From Azolla caroliniana (lineage: Eukaryota; Polypodiophyta), in contig JBHGNT010000013.1 of the NCBI GenBank assembly GCA_043228905.1, forward strand, positions 310,001 through 374,000: DNA of 64,000 bases. Direction: 5' to 3'. Below the pieces are notes generated by a model, which searched no databases, was not told the origin of the DNA, and saw nothing but the letters and a program-made list of their open reading frames with translations. This document shows, piece by piece, positions 44,168 to 54,392 of the stretch. The translations under genes were made by a program, and so were the position numbers. Position 1 is the first letter of the stretch. Every line of letters starts with the position of its first letter.

Positions 44168-44810
44168 ACCAACATATTTTGTAGTAAACGAGGGGGAAAT
44201 AAGGACTCTTGACATATATGTTTCTTTTAAAAAACATATATGGGCAAATGCCTCGCATATCTCTTATACGCATGAACTATTAACCATTCAAGAAGAGTAA
44301 CCTACTTGGTTGGCTCAAGTGTTTAATGCATTTGTTCTTGAGGTCTCGAGTTTAAATATGACCAAGACCATACAACATCGTTGATACATATCACTATAAC
44401 ACATGTTTAGACTTGAGGTCTAAGTGCACTTCAAGGTCCTCGTAATAGGACATAAAGAGCCGAAACCACATATGTGGGCACCGAAACATAGTTTATTGTT
44501 AACATTTTTTTTATGTATAAACTACTCATGACGCGAACATACATGGTTGAGCCTCAGGAAACCTCCATGAAAAAAATCGATATAGAGATCAGGGAAAGAC
44601 ATTTATTTGTCACCCCCATGGTTTTTAAAACACCTTTGTGTTACCATAGTAACCTGATCTTGAACCTTATCTCAAACGTCTAGAGGGGTATTGACGTGAG
44701 ATCATGATATCGATTAATGTTTGCCCATGATATGTTTACATCACGACATGATGTTATGACTATTTGTCTGACCTTATCCTATTTCTTTGCCAGAAATAAC
44801 CAATCAATGG
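44168..44810 (+). other. Element G leader, continued
   Basis: ACCAACATATTTTGTAGTAAACG onward matches 56140-56280 in F, which shows that it continues the leader cut at 19329. A weak tRNA-like pair (TGGCTCAAGTG with GAGTTTAAATA) lies at 44311-44350. No gene is evident before the gag ATG near 44808. Confidence 0.6.
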
Positions 44811-45702
44811 CTCAAAATAACGATCCGATGTCATCCGCTCAAGGAGAAAGAAAGTTCAAGGAAATCCTCCTGGACAAATGTCCATTGAGATGTATTTTTC
44901 GCAACTAACCCAATACCTTAGTTTCATTGCTCAACAGATGGCCGAACTTCGGCAATCTCAAAGTGCTCTCGAGGCACTTGTCATTAGTTTACAGCATGAG
45001 ACTAATAGACTTGATGAGCGATAGGGTGAACCATCCTTTGTCGTTAAACCATTTACGGGAGAAAAAAAGAAAAGAACCGAAGAAGCAATCTACACGTGGT
45101 TGGGTCGATGGGAGTCTCATTTTGAGCTCTATCCCATGCCAGATAGTACGAAGATTGCATATGTCGGCCAAGAACTAGGGGTTAAGGTTGCCGTCTGGTG
45201 GGGTGGGCTCCGTACTTTGGGGAAATTGCCCGATACCTAAACAAATTTTGTCACAGTTTTTAAGGGCCAATTTCTACAACCTCCCTCTCGAACCAAGGCT
45301 ACTCAAGCTTTAATGAACCTCTCTAGCAGGAAGTTTTCCTCGCTAGAAGACTATGTCCACCATGCTAGAACCCAAATCCAAAAATTGGGTCTAGAAGGGG
45401 ACAATTGGTTAATAGCTTGTTTTGTCAATGGCCTCCCCAATTCGGACTATCACTGGATAGTGCATGATAAGGATCCAAAATCCTTCGAAGAGGCCGTTGA
45501 AATAATTCTTTGCTATCAACGCACTTTGCAGAAGGATCACAACAAACCCAACAAAGCGGCTTGAACTAAGTAGTCGCAATTTGCTAGGAAACGCAAGACA
45601 CCCAATGAATTCATGGATCGCGATTGTAAGTGACAACATCCTTTTTGTGTATTCTGCAAAAAGAAGGGTCATACAAAAGAACAATGTCAAAAGCTCCAAC
45701 GG
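44808..45702 (+). pseudogene. Element G gag
   Basis: Gag begins near the ATG at 44808 (MAQNNDPMSSAQGERK) but shifts frame repeatedly. Pieces at 44927-45178 and 45313-45564 (SSLEDYVHHARTQIQKLG, VNGLPNSDYHWIVHDKDP) follow the gypsy gag pattern. An intact zinc knuckle CVFCKKKGHTKEQC lies at about 45646-45690 in another frame from its upstream part. It is not translatable as one protein. Confidence 0.72.
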
Positions 45703-46092
45703 AAAGAGCACGATAGCAAAGCTAAAGCTGTAGACCATAAAGGTCAGATTCCTAATGTCCTTCAGATCTATACACATCATTTAAGTAATTCTCAATGTTA
45801 TTTCCCTCACTATGTATTGGGTCCTAATGATTTACTACGTGCAAACGGGTATATCAATGGATCTCCCGTACAATTTTTGTTTGATTCGGGAAGCTCACAC
45901 AACTTTGTCAATGATCGTTTGGTTCAGATATGGAGAATCCAACCCACTGTAAGTGATCACACCTATATGGTGCACTTGGTTGACGGAAGAGTACAATACA
46001 TCAACGACGCGGTTCATTCATTAGGAATTTCTATTGACACTTATATAGAGGAAGTAGACTTTCATGTAATGAATCTTGTACCACTGATGTAA
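45703..46092 (+). pseudogene. Element G protease
   Basis: The frame at 45817-46092 is an aspartic protease fragment: GSPVQFLFDSGSSHNFVNDR with the DSGS active site, then DFHVMNLVPLM, where a TAA cuts it before the usual LG-x-W block. The catalytic residues are intact but the domain is truncated. Confidence 0.78.
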
Positions 46093-46359
46093 TACTGGGT
46101 TATCCCTAATTTTATAATAAAAACTCATCTTTATCTATCGATTGGGTTCATCATTCAATAACTTTTGTACTGAACGATTGTACTCATTTTATTCAATGTG
46201 TAAAAAAACAATCCCTCTCGATTGTTTCCTCTCCATAAATATCTGAGTTGTCTTGTTCTACTCTATGTTATTGTGTACTTGATCCTAACATTCATGTTTA
46301 CAATATTGATAATGTCTAGGTTCAATTAACATATTTTGAACAACAATAACTTGATGAAA

Positions 46360-47154
46360 TCTTAAATGATTTTTTTGATGTTTTTCCGAGTGAACTACCA
46401 GATGGGTTACCTCCTAAATGTAATATAGAACATCGTATAGATATTGTACCTAGCGTTGCACCAATAAGTATACCTCCTTATCACTTAAGTCGATCCGAAG
46501 AGGATGAGGTATCTAAGCAACTCAAGGGCTATTTATGAATGGGTTATATACGTTATAGTAAATCTCCATGGGGTGCACCAGTTCTCTTGGTTAAAAAGAA
46601 AGAGGGCACATGGCATGTGTATCAATTACCGATGCTTGAATAAAGTGACGATCAAGAATTCGTATCCATTGCCCCGGGTTGACGATCTAATTGACCATCT
46701 CCAGGGAGCTCGGTATTTTACGAAACTTGATCTCCATACTGGCTACCATCAAATTCATGTAAGTGAGGACGATGTTCCTAAAACGGCATTTTGTACGCGC
46801 TATGGCCATTATGAGTTTTTGGTTATGCCTTTTGGTTTGACCAATGCTCTGGCTACATTTCAACAAGAAATGAATGACATTTTCCGAGAACAACTTGGAA
46901 AATTTGTCATTATTTTCTTGGATGATATTTTAGTTTATAGCCGTACATTACAAGAACATGCTAAACATGTCTGCTTTGTTTTACAAACATTGCGTGACAA
47001 ACAATTTTATGCGAAGATCTCAAAATGTGAGTTCTTCAAGAAATCAATTACTTATCTTGGACATCTCATAACCGAACGAGGAGTTGAAATTGATCCTTCT
47101 CGCATCGAGAAAATCAAGCTTTGGCCCACTCTTCAGAATATTCGAGAAGTTTGA
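46360..47154 (+). pseudogene. Element G reverse transcriptase
   Basis: The lead-in at 46350-46520 is broken by a TGA at about 46537. The main frame at 46504-47154 has [52 protein letters not shown], the intact active site FLDDILVYSR and the thumb KCEFFKKSITYLGHLI. A TGA at 47152 stands in the VRSFLGF-type junction, where Arg (CGA) is expected. It is similar to, but distinct from, the RT of D. Confidence 0.85.
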
Positions 47155-48609
47155 TCATTCCTTGGTTTTGTCGAGTTTTTGCGAAAATCCCTTTGTAATT
47201 ACTCCTAATTGACGACGTCGTTTACTGATCTTTTAAATGGTCAAACGCGTAAGTCTACAAAACCTATTGTCAAGAATGCTACACTAGACCTCGCCTTTAA
47301 GGAACTCAAGGACCTGGTGTGCGAGGCTCCTTCACTTCTTTTACCTGATCCCTCAAAACCTTTTGAGGTTGAAATCGATGCAAGTGATTATGCTATAGGT
47401 GTTGTCTTATATCAAGATGGTAAACCAATAACATTCGAGAGTAAGAAACTTGATTCTGCTCAATGTCGGTATACCGTTCAAGAAAAGGAATTATTTGGAG
47501 TTATACATGCGCTCAAAACATGGCGCCATTATCTTTATGGAAATCGATTTGTGGTAACTACGGACCACGAGTCCTTGAAATATTTTTGTGACCAACAAGA
47601 CCTGAAAGGTTGTAAGACACGATGGGCTAATCTCATCCACGACTTTGATTTTTCCATACAATATTGTAAAGGTTCCATGAACACCGTCGTTAATGCACTA
47701 AGTCGCATCCGTGAAGTTAACATGCTTAGCTTCACTGAAATATCATCAGATCTTTATGATCACCTTCAAGGAATGTATTGTGATGACAGTTATTTCGCAA
47801 AATACAAGGCAAGAGTTGAATCTGGAACATACACCACCACATCCTCGAAGGAATACTTCCACATTGCTAACGGTCTGCTCTACCGTAATGGGAAGGTTTG
47901 TGTTCCAGATATCCCCGAGGTCAAAAAGAGAATTCGTTTTGAATGCCATGATGCACCCTCAACAAGGCACCCTGGAATACATCATGGTTTTCAGCCACGA
48001 GCCCCGATTGATGTTAATATACATCATGATGAGTTGCGAAGTACACATAACTTTCTTCGGGATATGCAAGATATGTTGCATATTGCACGAGATAATATAA
48101 AAACAACTCAAGATAGAGCGTGTTTTTATGCCGATCATCATAGGCAACCTCGTGTAGTCAACCTTGGACAGAAGGTATTTTTACGTGTACCTCACAATTC
48201 TAAGACATTGTCTAAGGGTAAGTGCGCTAAGTTAGCCCACGGTTTTGTGGACCTTTTACACTCCTCAAACGCATTGGGTCATCGGCCTACCGTCCCACTC
48301 TTCCCGATGGTGTTGAAATTCATCTAGTTTTTCATGTGAGTCGTTTAAAAGAACTTCTAGGTTCTGGCGACAATATAGTTGCAACTGAAACTCTGGTTAC
48401 TTCTGAAGAATTATCTTCTAAACCACATGTACTAGAAAGAATTCTCGATGTTAAAACAAAAAAATTACGTACTAAAGAAGTACGAGAATTTAAAATAAAA
48501 TGGATGGATAAATCAATAAAAGATGCCACATTGGAACGTGAAAATACTCTCAGAACTAACTTCCCTAACTTTCCATTGCAAGAGTGCAATGTTTTAAAGC
48601 CGGGGAGTA
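47155..48609 (+). pseudogene. Element G RNase H, deleted integrase and chromodomain-like end
   Basis: RNase H (47209 on) has VEIDASDYAIGVVLYQ, YTVQEKELFGVIHALKTWRHYL and TTDHESLKYF. The integrase lead-in follows (YHIANGLLYRNGKVCVP type, about 47850). At about 47985 the sequence jumps from the zinc-finger start straight to GFQPRAPIDVNIHHDELRS. F shows that about 600 bp with the finger and catalytic core is missing. After a frameshift near 48240, 48336-48623 has a chromodomain-like segment (REFKIKWMDKSIKDATLERE, with Leu for the usual Trp). No integrase activity is possible. Confidence 0.85.
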
Positions 48610-49067
48610 TGTTACGGGCATGACCATATAATATCCCGTGGTGAGAATTTACCGTAGTATTCTATACACGTGGATAAGTGTGAGGGTTAAACGAGAGTGT
48701 AAAAAATGGGAGGATTACTTTTAATCCTCGGGATTGAGACAACCCATTAGGCCAAGTGTGAACTTGCCTGGGTGCCTTGGGTATCGCTATAAATAAGAGG
48801 CCTAACTACCCTCATTTCATCATCTTATTGACTACGTCGAGATCTGTCTTGTGGTGGGTCAACTCTTATAGCGAGCACGCCAGCACCAGGTACGACTCGA
48901 CGCCACGACGGTGGTATACGACACCGATCGAGGCTCGAGTCCATCTCGATCCCTTCGCTCGGGGGTGGTTGGGTGGATCGGCACCCTTCTTTCTCTCTCT
49001 CTCCATTCTATCTATTTATCTATATTCTATCCTTATCTAATGCTTACATTAGTTCATGTATCTAATA
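48610..49067 (+). repeat. Element G 3' LTR
   Basis: 458 bp, TGTTACGGGCATGACC...GTATCTAATA, after the purine tract GCCGGGGAGTA. CGCTATAAATAAGAGG near 48787-48802 is the likely TATA box. It ends in TA rather than CA, as do the F copies, so this may be a family trait. The sequence after 49067 may be the displaced 3' flank of the terpene synthase. Confidence 0.9.
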
Positions 49068-49490
49068 ACTGTGCATTCTAAGCTTCCATTAAACTTGTGT
49101 TTATTCTCTGTTGCTATCCGGTGTAACCAGTTTTGTCCAAGCTTCCGCATATTAACTTTGACACATTACAATGTGTTACATTAGCCAAATGGCTTGTTTG
49201 TAGAGACAATGCTAAAAAAGTTATGACTTTTCAATGAAGAGGTGTTTCTTTAAATAAAGTTTAATAATAAATAACTCTTTGTAATTAATTAATAATTTCT
49301 AATCAATAAAAAATATATATAATATTTAGGTTAAATATTTCCATTCCCCCCCCCCCCCCCCTTAAGCTAATATTCTTTTATTGAAAAATATTGCCGTTTG
49401 AAGAATAGTTTGGCATTGTTAGTCCAATCTTTCGGCAATAAACGATTTGCTTTGTTTGAGGTACTGGCTTTGTTAGAAAATTGACCCAGA
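49068..49490. other. Non-coding stretch between G and E
   Basis: AT-rich, no recognisable gene. It has a run of 16 C (49346-49361). If G inserted at the 3' end of the terpene synthase, this could include that gene's original 3' untranslated region, but nothing in it proves that. Confidence 0.35.
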
Positions 49491-49511
49491 TTAGTGTTGT
49501 AGGTGCATACT

Positions 49512-49751
49512 TCAAATCTTCTCTTTGATTAAGTCTTGTAGAAAGTGATGTTTGAAAGAGACATGGCGAATATTATCACTCATTTTCGGATTACAAGCTA
49601 GCTTTATACATGATTGATTATCACAATGAAGGATTATCTTTGAAGTCTTGAACAAGTTAAGTTCTTCAAGTATGGAATTAATCCATATTCCTTCTTTAGC
49701 AGTGAATGCGACAACTACATATTCGGCTTCCATTGAAGATAGTGCGGCCAT
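49512..49751 (-). pseudogene. Element E RNase H
   Basis: This is the C-terminal half of a Copia RNase H: MAALSSMEAEYVVVAFTAKE with the catalytic Glu, then ILHCDNQSCIKLACNP with the Asp and a HVSFKHHFLQDLI tail. The N-terminal half with the first Asp is missing together with the reverse transcriptase. Confidence 0.85.
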
Positions 49752-49788
49752 TGTTTGCTTCTTTGACCTCCACGCTATAGCGGCTCCA

Positions 49789-50624
49789 TCAAGACAATAT
49801 ACGAGGGCGGAAAAAGGTGTACGTCAGTGGCGACGTTCTAAGTTGGCAAACTGTGGTCGCATCATCTTCTAATTGTTCACCTCCTTCACACGTGTTATTT
49901 TTAAGGTTGTGTGTTGGTGCGATGGATTCAAGCAAAGCTGACTCATTGAATTTAACAATTCGGCTATAGAAGAAACTGTTCTTGGTGGGGTCGAATAAAT
50001 AGTAAGATTTGTAGCCATTTGCATCTCTGTATCCAACAAAAATTGCGAGAACATGTTGCGACATTAGGTAACATGTTGCGACAACTTCTTCGCTAAAATT
50101 TTGGAGATAACATGTTGCGACAACTTCTTCCCAAAATGAGGGCGGAAATGACGCTAGGCTAAGCATGCTTCAGGCCAAATTAAGGAGAGTTCGATTATTT
50201 CGTTCAGCTAGGCCATTTTGTTGTGGTGTCGAAGGAATAGAAATTTGTTGTAAAATTCCATGGCCTTTGCAAAATTTTGTGAACATGTTAGATGTATATT
50301 CTCCCCCCTCCGTCAGATTGTAGATATTTCAATTGTACATTTAGTTGCTTTTTTGTTAGTGATTTGTAGTTTGTAAAAGCAGTGAAAGCTTGGTCTTTGC
50401 TTTTGAGGAATTTAAGTATTGTAAACCTTGTGTAATTACTAATCATCTATGAAACTAATGGAATATTTTGATTTAAAAAGTGATTGAGTAGGGAATGGAC
50501 CACATATATCACTATGGACGACTTCAAGAGGTTCGACTTTTTCGTGAATTACTTGTAGGAAACTTTGATGATGCCATTTTGCCAAACACACACGCTTCAA
50601 TAAGTCAATTTTGTAGAACATATC
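49789..50624 (-). pseudogene. Element E integrase
   Basis: Read from 50624 down: CLAKWHHQSF (end of the zinc finger), EVVHSDICGPFPTQS with the first Asp, and a stop after SISFIDD at 50439. SDGGGEYTSNMF with the second Asp lies near 50330, and PQQNGLAERNNRTL with the Glu near 50200. The C-terminal part at 50166-49789 contains a short direct duplication (EEVVATCYL twice) and VGYRDANGYKSYYLFDP. All three catalytic residues are still readable, but in broken frames. Confidence 0.83.
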
Positions 50625-51265
50625 TGATGAGGTAGAGATGATAGAAAGGAGAGATAAGGAAGATAAACAGACCCAAAACCACAAAGATCTATTGCTAATG
50701 AATAATTATGATGGAAGGAAGAGAGAAAGAAGATACATAAATCCAAGTCTACAAGGATAAATTGATAACAACTCAACCAACACTACGTGAATAGGCAAGA
50801 AAACATCACAAGAAAGAGACTCCTCTACCACCTTACTCTTCTTGCTTTATATAGAGTTCTCTTCCACTAGATAAGTTTCCCTTGCGTTCTTTTTTAGGCT
50901 TTTTTTAGAGTTTTTCATCGAGTCCTATTCTTATCTATAACACAACAATATTCAAATCGTCATATCTCCCTCGTCTAAGCTCTAAATTTAGATATTTAAA
51001 AAGCTATGGATAGCTCTCTTCACAAGCTTTCTAACCCATATTTACACATTATATTTGGCTTCCAAAAGAATGAGTTATGAGCGTTCGTTTCAGACTGTGT
51101 TTTGGTGGCTTGCTTTTTTCTTCTTTTACTTTTCTCCATCTTTCTTGCTTCTAGTTTGACTTATCCTCAAAACCTTGTCTAGTGATCTTGCCCTCCGGAT
51201 GTGAACGCACCATACCTTATATTCTTGTAGAATTCAATACCTTGAATTCTAAAAACACTTTCACA
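50625..51265 (+). repeat. Solo LTR inside element E
   Basis: 641 bp starting TGATGAGGTAGAG and ending CACTTTCACA, flanked by ATATC on both sides (50620-50624 and 51266-51270). Removing it rejoins the Copia pre-integrase and integrase frame. TTTATATAGAG near 50848-50858 is a likely TATA box. Its orientation is taken from that box and is not otherwise proven. Confidence 0.85.
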
Positions 51266-51907
51266 ATATCCTTTGGGACTCCTTGAGCAAGGTGTTGAGT
51301 TTGGAGTGTTTGCATAACAGCAAGATGTGGATGTCTGAGGTGGTAGTGCCAGAGTAAGGTTAGTTCATGCTTCCTTTCGATTTCGATTGCATGAACTTTG
51401 ATTTTTGATTGGGTTATTGGATGTACACTAATTGGATATAACCCTCGTCATTTGCAAGAAGTTCGTATTGTGAGGCCATTTGGGAGCAGATGACGAATCA
51501 CGGCTTGGTTATGATGGACCTCAATGATGGTTCCATTCAAAGTTGCTTGACTTATTGAGAGAAGGTTCTTGGTAATGCCAGGTACATGATACACATTATT
51601 GATGGTGAAATTTACCCCTCCAAGGAGATGAAATGTAAGTTGGCCTTTACCTAATGCTTGCTTTACTCCATTATTTCCAAATCTAACAGTTATTGGATTT
51701 TGTAGGGGTGTGTACCTTTGAAGCCAATCTGATTGATGTGTGAGATGATTCGTTGCTTCGGTGTTTAGATACCATTTTTCATCCTTCTTGGTTGGTATGT
51801 CGTAATAAGTGCTTGTGGTCGACGAATGTTTCTTGGAAATCTTCTAATATTTTGTTTTGCTTAACATTCTTGGGATGAGTGTCCTGGTCTTTTGCAAATA
51901 TTGCAAT
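51266..51907 (-). pseudogene. Element E zinc knuckle, protease and pre-integrase
   Basis: Minus strand. NICKRPGHSSQEC of the zinc knuckle lies at about 51903-51860; its first Cys codon lies at the D insertion boundary. The protease start reads WYLNTEATNHLTHQ (about 51775-51735), where the usual DTGA/DSGA is NTEA, so the catalytic Asp is lost. The pre-integrase part has YHVPGITKNLLS and LWHYHLRHPHLAVMQTL (about 51350-51300). It is fragmented by stops. Confidence 0.8.
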
Positions 51908-51939
51908 TGTCATGATAACACTCACATCATGCATCGAAA

Positions 51940-51986
51940 GGATTTGAACCCACGGCCTTGTTATACACATGTCAAATCCTTAACCA
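51940..51986 (-). other. Antisense tRNA-like A-box/B-box module in LTR D
   Basis: On the minus strand, TGGTTAAGGAT (A-box like) is followed 35 bp later by GGGTTCAAATCC (B-box like). This is tRNA-type order and spacing. The same module lies at 60873-60920 in the 3' LTR and at 63352-63398 in LTR K. It is not a folded tRNA gene. Confidence 0.6.
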
Positions 51987-52063
51987 TTGTATTAATATTC
52001 TTATATGTATAGTTTTCAGAATATGAAATCTAATATCATAGGAATTATCTATATTACTCTACA

Positions 52064-52175
52064 TTCTAGAATGACCTGTAATATTCTAGAGTGTTCTATA
52101 CACTAGAACCTTCTAGAATACTCTAGAGATCTTCTAGATTACTCTACATTCTAGGATAACCTAGAATATTCTAGA
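52064..52175 (+). promoter_or_regulatory. Heat-shock-element-like array in LTR D
   Basis: Repeated TTCTAGAA units. GAACCTTCTAGAA at 52106-52118 is a perfect three-unit nGAAn array, with further degenerate units on both sides. The array ends about 15-25 bp before the TATA box. The matching perfect triplet in the 3' LTR is at 61040-61052. Confidence 0.6.
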
Positions 52176-52446
52176 GTGAGCTATTACTTATAAATAGGGA
52201 TCTACCACTCATCCCAAACCTAAATTGGTTCAACGCCATTTTGTAGCACTCTGTTGCCTACTCTTTGTAATCCATTTTACTCTTCAATATAATAATTCCC
52301 TTTCAATTCTCTCTCTCTCTCTCTGTCTTGAAAATTTGAACCAATTTTCCCTTTCATTTCTTTGTCTCCCAGAAACCGTAACAAGTTATCTTCTTCCTTC
52401 TCCTCTCCCCTTGTAAGCTATAGAGTTCGAGAGCAAACAAGAATAC

Positions 52447-53199
52447 GTGTGTGTTCTTTCTGAGCTCGACATGCTCACGAATAAATTTGTGGCATTAGGG
52501 CATGATAATCAAATGCTACTTGGAGACCTACAACAAGTGAGCACAGAAAAAGCTCAACAGTATGAAGAGTTATCACAGCGAGTTCATCAACTCGAGGCAA
52601 CTATATTGTCATTACGAGAACAAGCGTCAGGGGCTCATAACTCCCCTAGAGAGCCAAAGATCAGCCTCCCCGTCAAGTTTGATGGTACGAGATCTTTATT
52701 TCAAGAGTTTTTGAATCAAGTTGGTCTACTTATTCTGCTACATCTCAATCGGTATCCAACTGACGCTGCTCATGTGGGATTAGTGGGAACTTTGCTATGC
52801 GGTACAATGTTAGCATGGTTCCCACCACTTCTCGAGAAGAAATCACCATTGCTGGAGAATTTCGAGGCATTTGTTAAAGAGTTTCAAGCTTGTTTCGGAG
52901 ACACCAATAGCACTAGGACAACGATAAATAAGATTCGAAGGCTCCGACAAGTAGATCGTCCCGCATCGGCTTACGCAGCCGATTTCCGTCTCTTGGCATG
53001 CGATATCCCTTGGGATGAGGCGGCCTTAATGGATCAATTCCGTCAAGGTTTGCGAAATGATGTCCAAGATCTTCTTCTTACTTTCCATGAAGATCCAAAG
53101 TCACTCACAGAAGCCATTATTCGAGTCATGCGATGTGATAATCGCCTATTTAAGCGATGTTCTGAGCGCCAACAAATGTTACGCTGCCAACCTGAATAG
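52447..53199 (+). CDS. Element D gag
   Basis: A 250-codon open frame. The N-terminal part is a coiled coil (LLGDLQQVSTEKAQQYEEL, about residues 20-60). A retrotransposon gag domain follows: PVKFDGTRSLFQEFLNQVGL, GTLLCGTMLAWFPPLLEK and DRPASAYAADFRLLACDIPW (about residues 75-225). The actual start may be the Met at residue 9. The frame ends at a TAG at 53197, before the nucleocapsid. Its role would be particle assembly. It is intact as far as it goes. Confidence 0.82.
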   Translation: MCVLSELDMLTNKFVALGHDNQMLLGDLQQVSTEKAQQYEELSQRVHQLEATILSLREQASGAHNSPREPKISLPVKFDGTRSLFQEFLNQVGLLILLHLNRYPTDAAHVGLVGTLLCGTMLAWFPPLLEKKSPLLENFEAFVKEFQACFGDTNSTRTTINKIRRLRQVDRPASAYAADFRLLACDIPWDEAALMDQFRQGLRNDVQDLLLTFHEDPKSLTEAIIRVMRCDNRLFKRCSERQQMLRCQPE

Positions 53200-54265
53200 A
53201 CTTATGCTTCCGTAGTTGCAATGCCTCCAAAAGTTTCTAGACCCATTACAAGGGATGGCCCAACTCCGATGGAAATAGAGTCAACACAACGTTGTGGGCC
53301 ATTATCAGACGTTGAGAAGCAACGACGTCGAGCGGCGGTCCAGGACATATAGTTGTAAACTGTCCACATAAACCTAGGCGTCAAGTATACCAAGTAAGTT
53401 GCCTATGAAAACCCTACATTGAGTTCCATTGTTACTTCTAATAACATAAGTAAGCCTCATAGTCCATGCCATGAGAATAGATTTGATGTCTTGAGCCAAT
53501 TAGAGGATGTGTTAAACAAGTAAGTCCAGCCAAAATAGGAGTTGTTTGGCTGGACCATCCTAGCTATGTAGAGTTAGTTCCTAGTCATGGTTCCATTTCA
53601 TCAAGTCAAATGAGCAGAGTTTTTTCAACACAACTCGAGCTTACCACATCTACATGTCATCGAGTGCTAGCTTTTGCCCCCTAGATTCTGGAGCCAACTC
53701 TTGTTTCATGGATCATGAATTTGCCTTGTCACAAAACATCCTGTTGAATAAGCTTCCCCGCCCAGTAGCCATAGAAGTCATTGATGGACGTCCCATAGAA
53801 TCAAGAGATATAGTCGAGGAGTCCGAACCAATTAGGATAGTTCTTGGCGATTTGGCAAGCATAATCTCTTTCAACATTATTCGTAGTCCAGAACACCCAA
53901 TAGTTCTAGGCCTCCCTTGGTTTGAACTCCATAACCCGAAGATTGATTGGATGAAAAGAACAAACCCCACATCCCTCTCTCCTACATGTGATAATAGATC
54001 CCTAGAGTTATCGACCATATCTTTACGACAGTTGCGGGAGGAAAGGGGGAACGAGGCCATGTTTGTCTTCGCAATAGTAGCAACTCCATCATCCACTTCA
54101 CGTGAAGCGGACATTAAACTACCAGAGAAATACAAGGAGTTCTCGGATGTCTTTGATAAGGGGAAGGCCAATACATTGCCAGAGCATTGGCCATACGACT
54201 GCCCGATTGACTTACAACCAGGGAAAGAACCTCATGGGGGCCAATTTATAATCTCTCCCTTGTAG
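53200..54265 (+). pseudogene. Element D nucleocapsid remnant and protease
   Basis: GHIVVNCPHKPRR (about 53343-53380) is the second half of a zinc knuckle (H-x4-C), and the C-x2-C half is missing. The protease frame 53654-54265 has CPLDSGANSCFMDHEF with the DSGA active site intact, and VLGLPWFELHNPKIDW, the standard end of this domain. It runs on into the linker before the RT (YKEFSDVFDK, CPIDLQPGKEP) and stops at a TAG at 54263. Confidence 0.82.
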
Positions 54266-54392
54266 AGCTAGAGACTTTGTGGGAATATATTGATGAGAAT
54301 TTGGCAAACGGATTCATTTAGCATTCTAGATCCCCTGCTGGTGCACCTATCTTCTTCGTTAAGAAGAAGAATGGGACTCTTTGGTTGGTCGT
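54266..54392 (+). pseudogene. Element D reverse transcriptase, start
   Basis: Frame pieces GAPIFFVKKKNGTLW (about 54335-54380) are the first RT block. The codons LVV are cut at 54392 by element F. The next block ([18 protein letters not shown]) resumes after the repeated GTCGT at 58149-58153. Confidence 0.85.

Larger units (their letters stand above)
18040..49067 (+). mobile_element. Chromovirus-like gypsy element G, outermost of a four-deep nest
   Basis: G is a Ty3/gypsy element with a truncated 5' LTR (18040-18271), initiator-Met primer site, about 1 kb of leader, gag, protease, RT, RNase H, a deleted integrase with a chromodomain-like end, and a 3' LTR (48610-49067). It is interrupted at 19329/44164 by element H and everything inside H. 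The flanks rejoin to match F, which has the same uninterrupted leader at 56125-56165. Its own target duplication cannot be found because the 5' end is lost. Confidence 0.88.
51908..52333 (+). repeat. Element D 5' LTR
   Basis: 426 bp starting TGTCATGATAAC. The order inside is: antisense tRNA-like module, TTCTAGAA-rich block, TATAAATA (52189-52196), a (CT)n run at about 52303-52323, and an end at GTCTTGAAA, where the 3' copy has GTCTTGACA. The next bases show no primer site that I recognise. Confidence 0.88.

Noticed and set aside
51940-51986. Genuine tRNA gene
   Set aside because: The A-box and B-box order fits, but I see no acceptor stem or credible cloverleaf, and the same piece recurs inside LTRs. 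I kept it only as a tRNA-like module.
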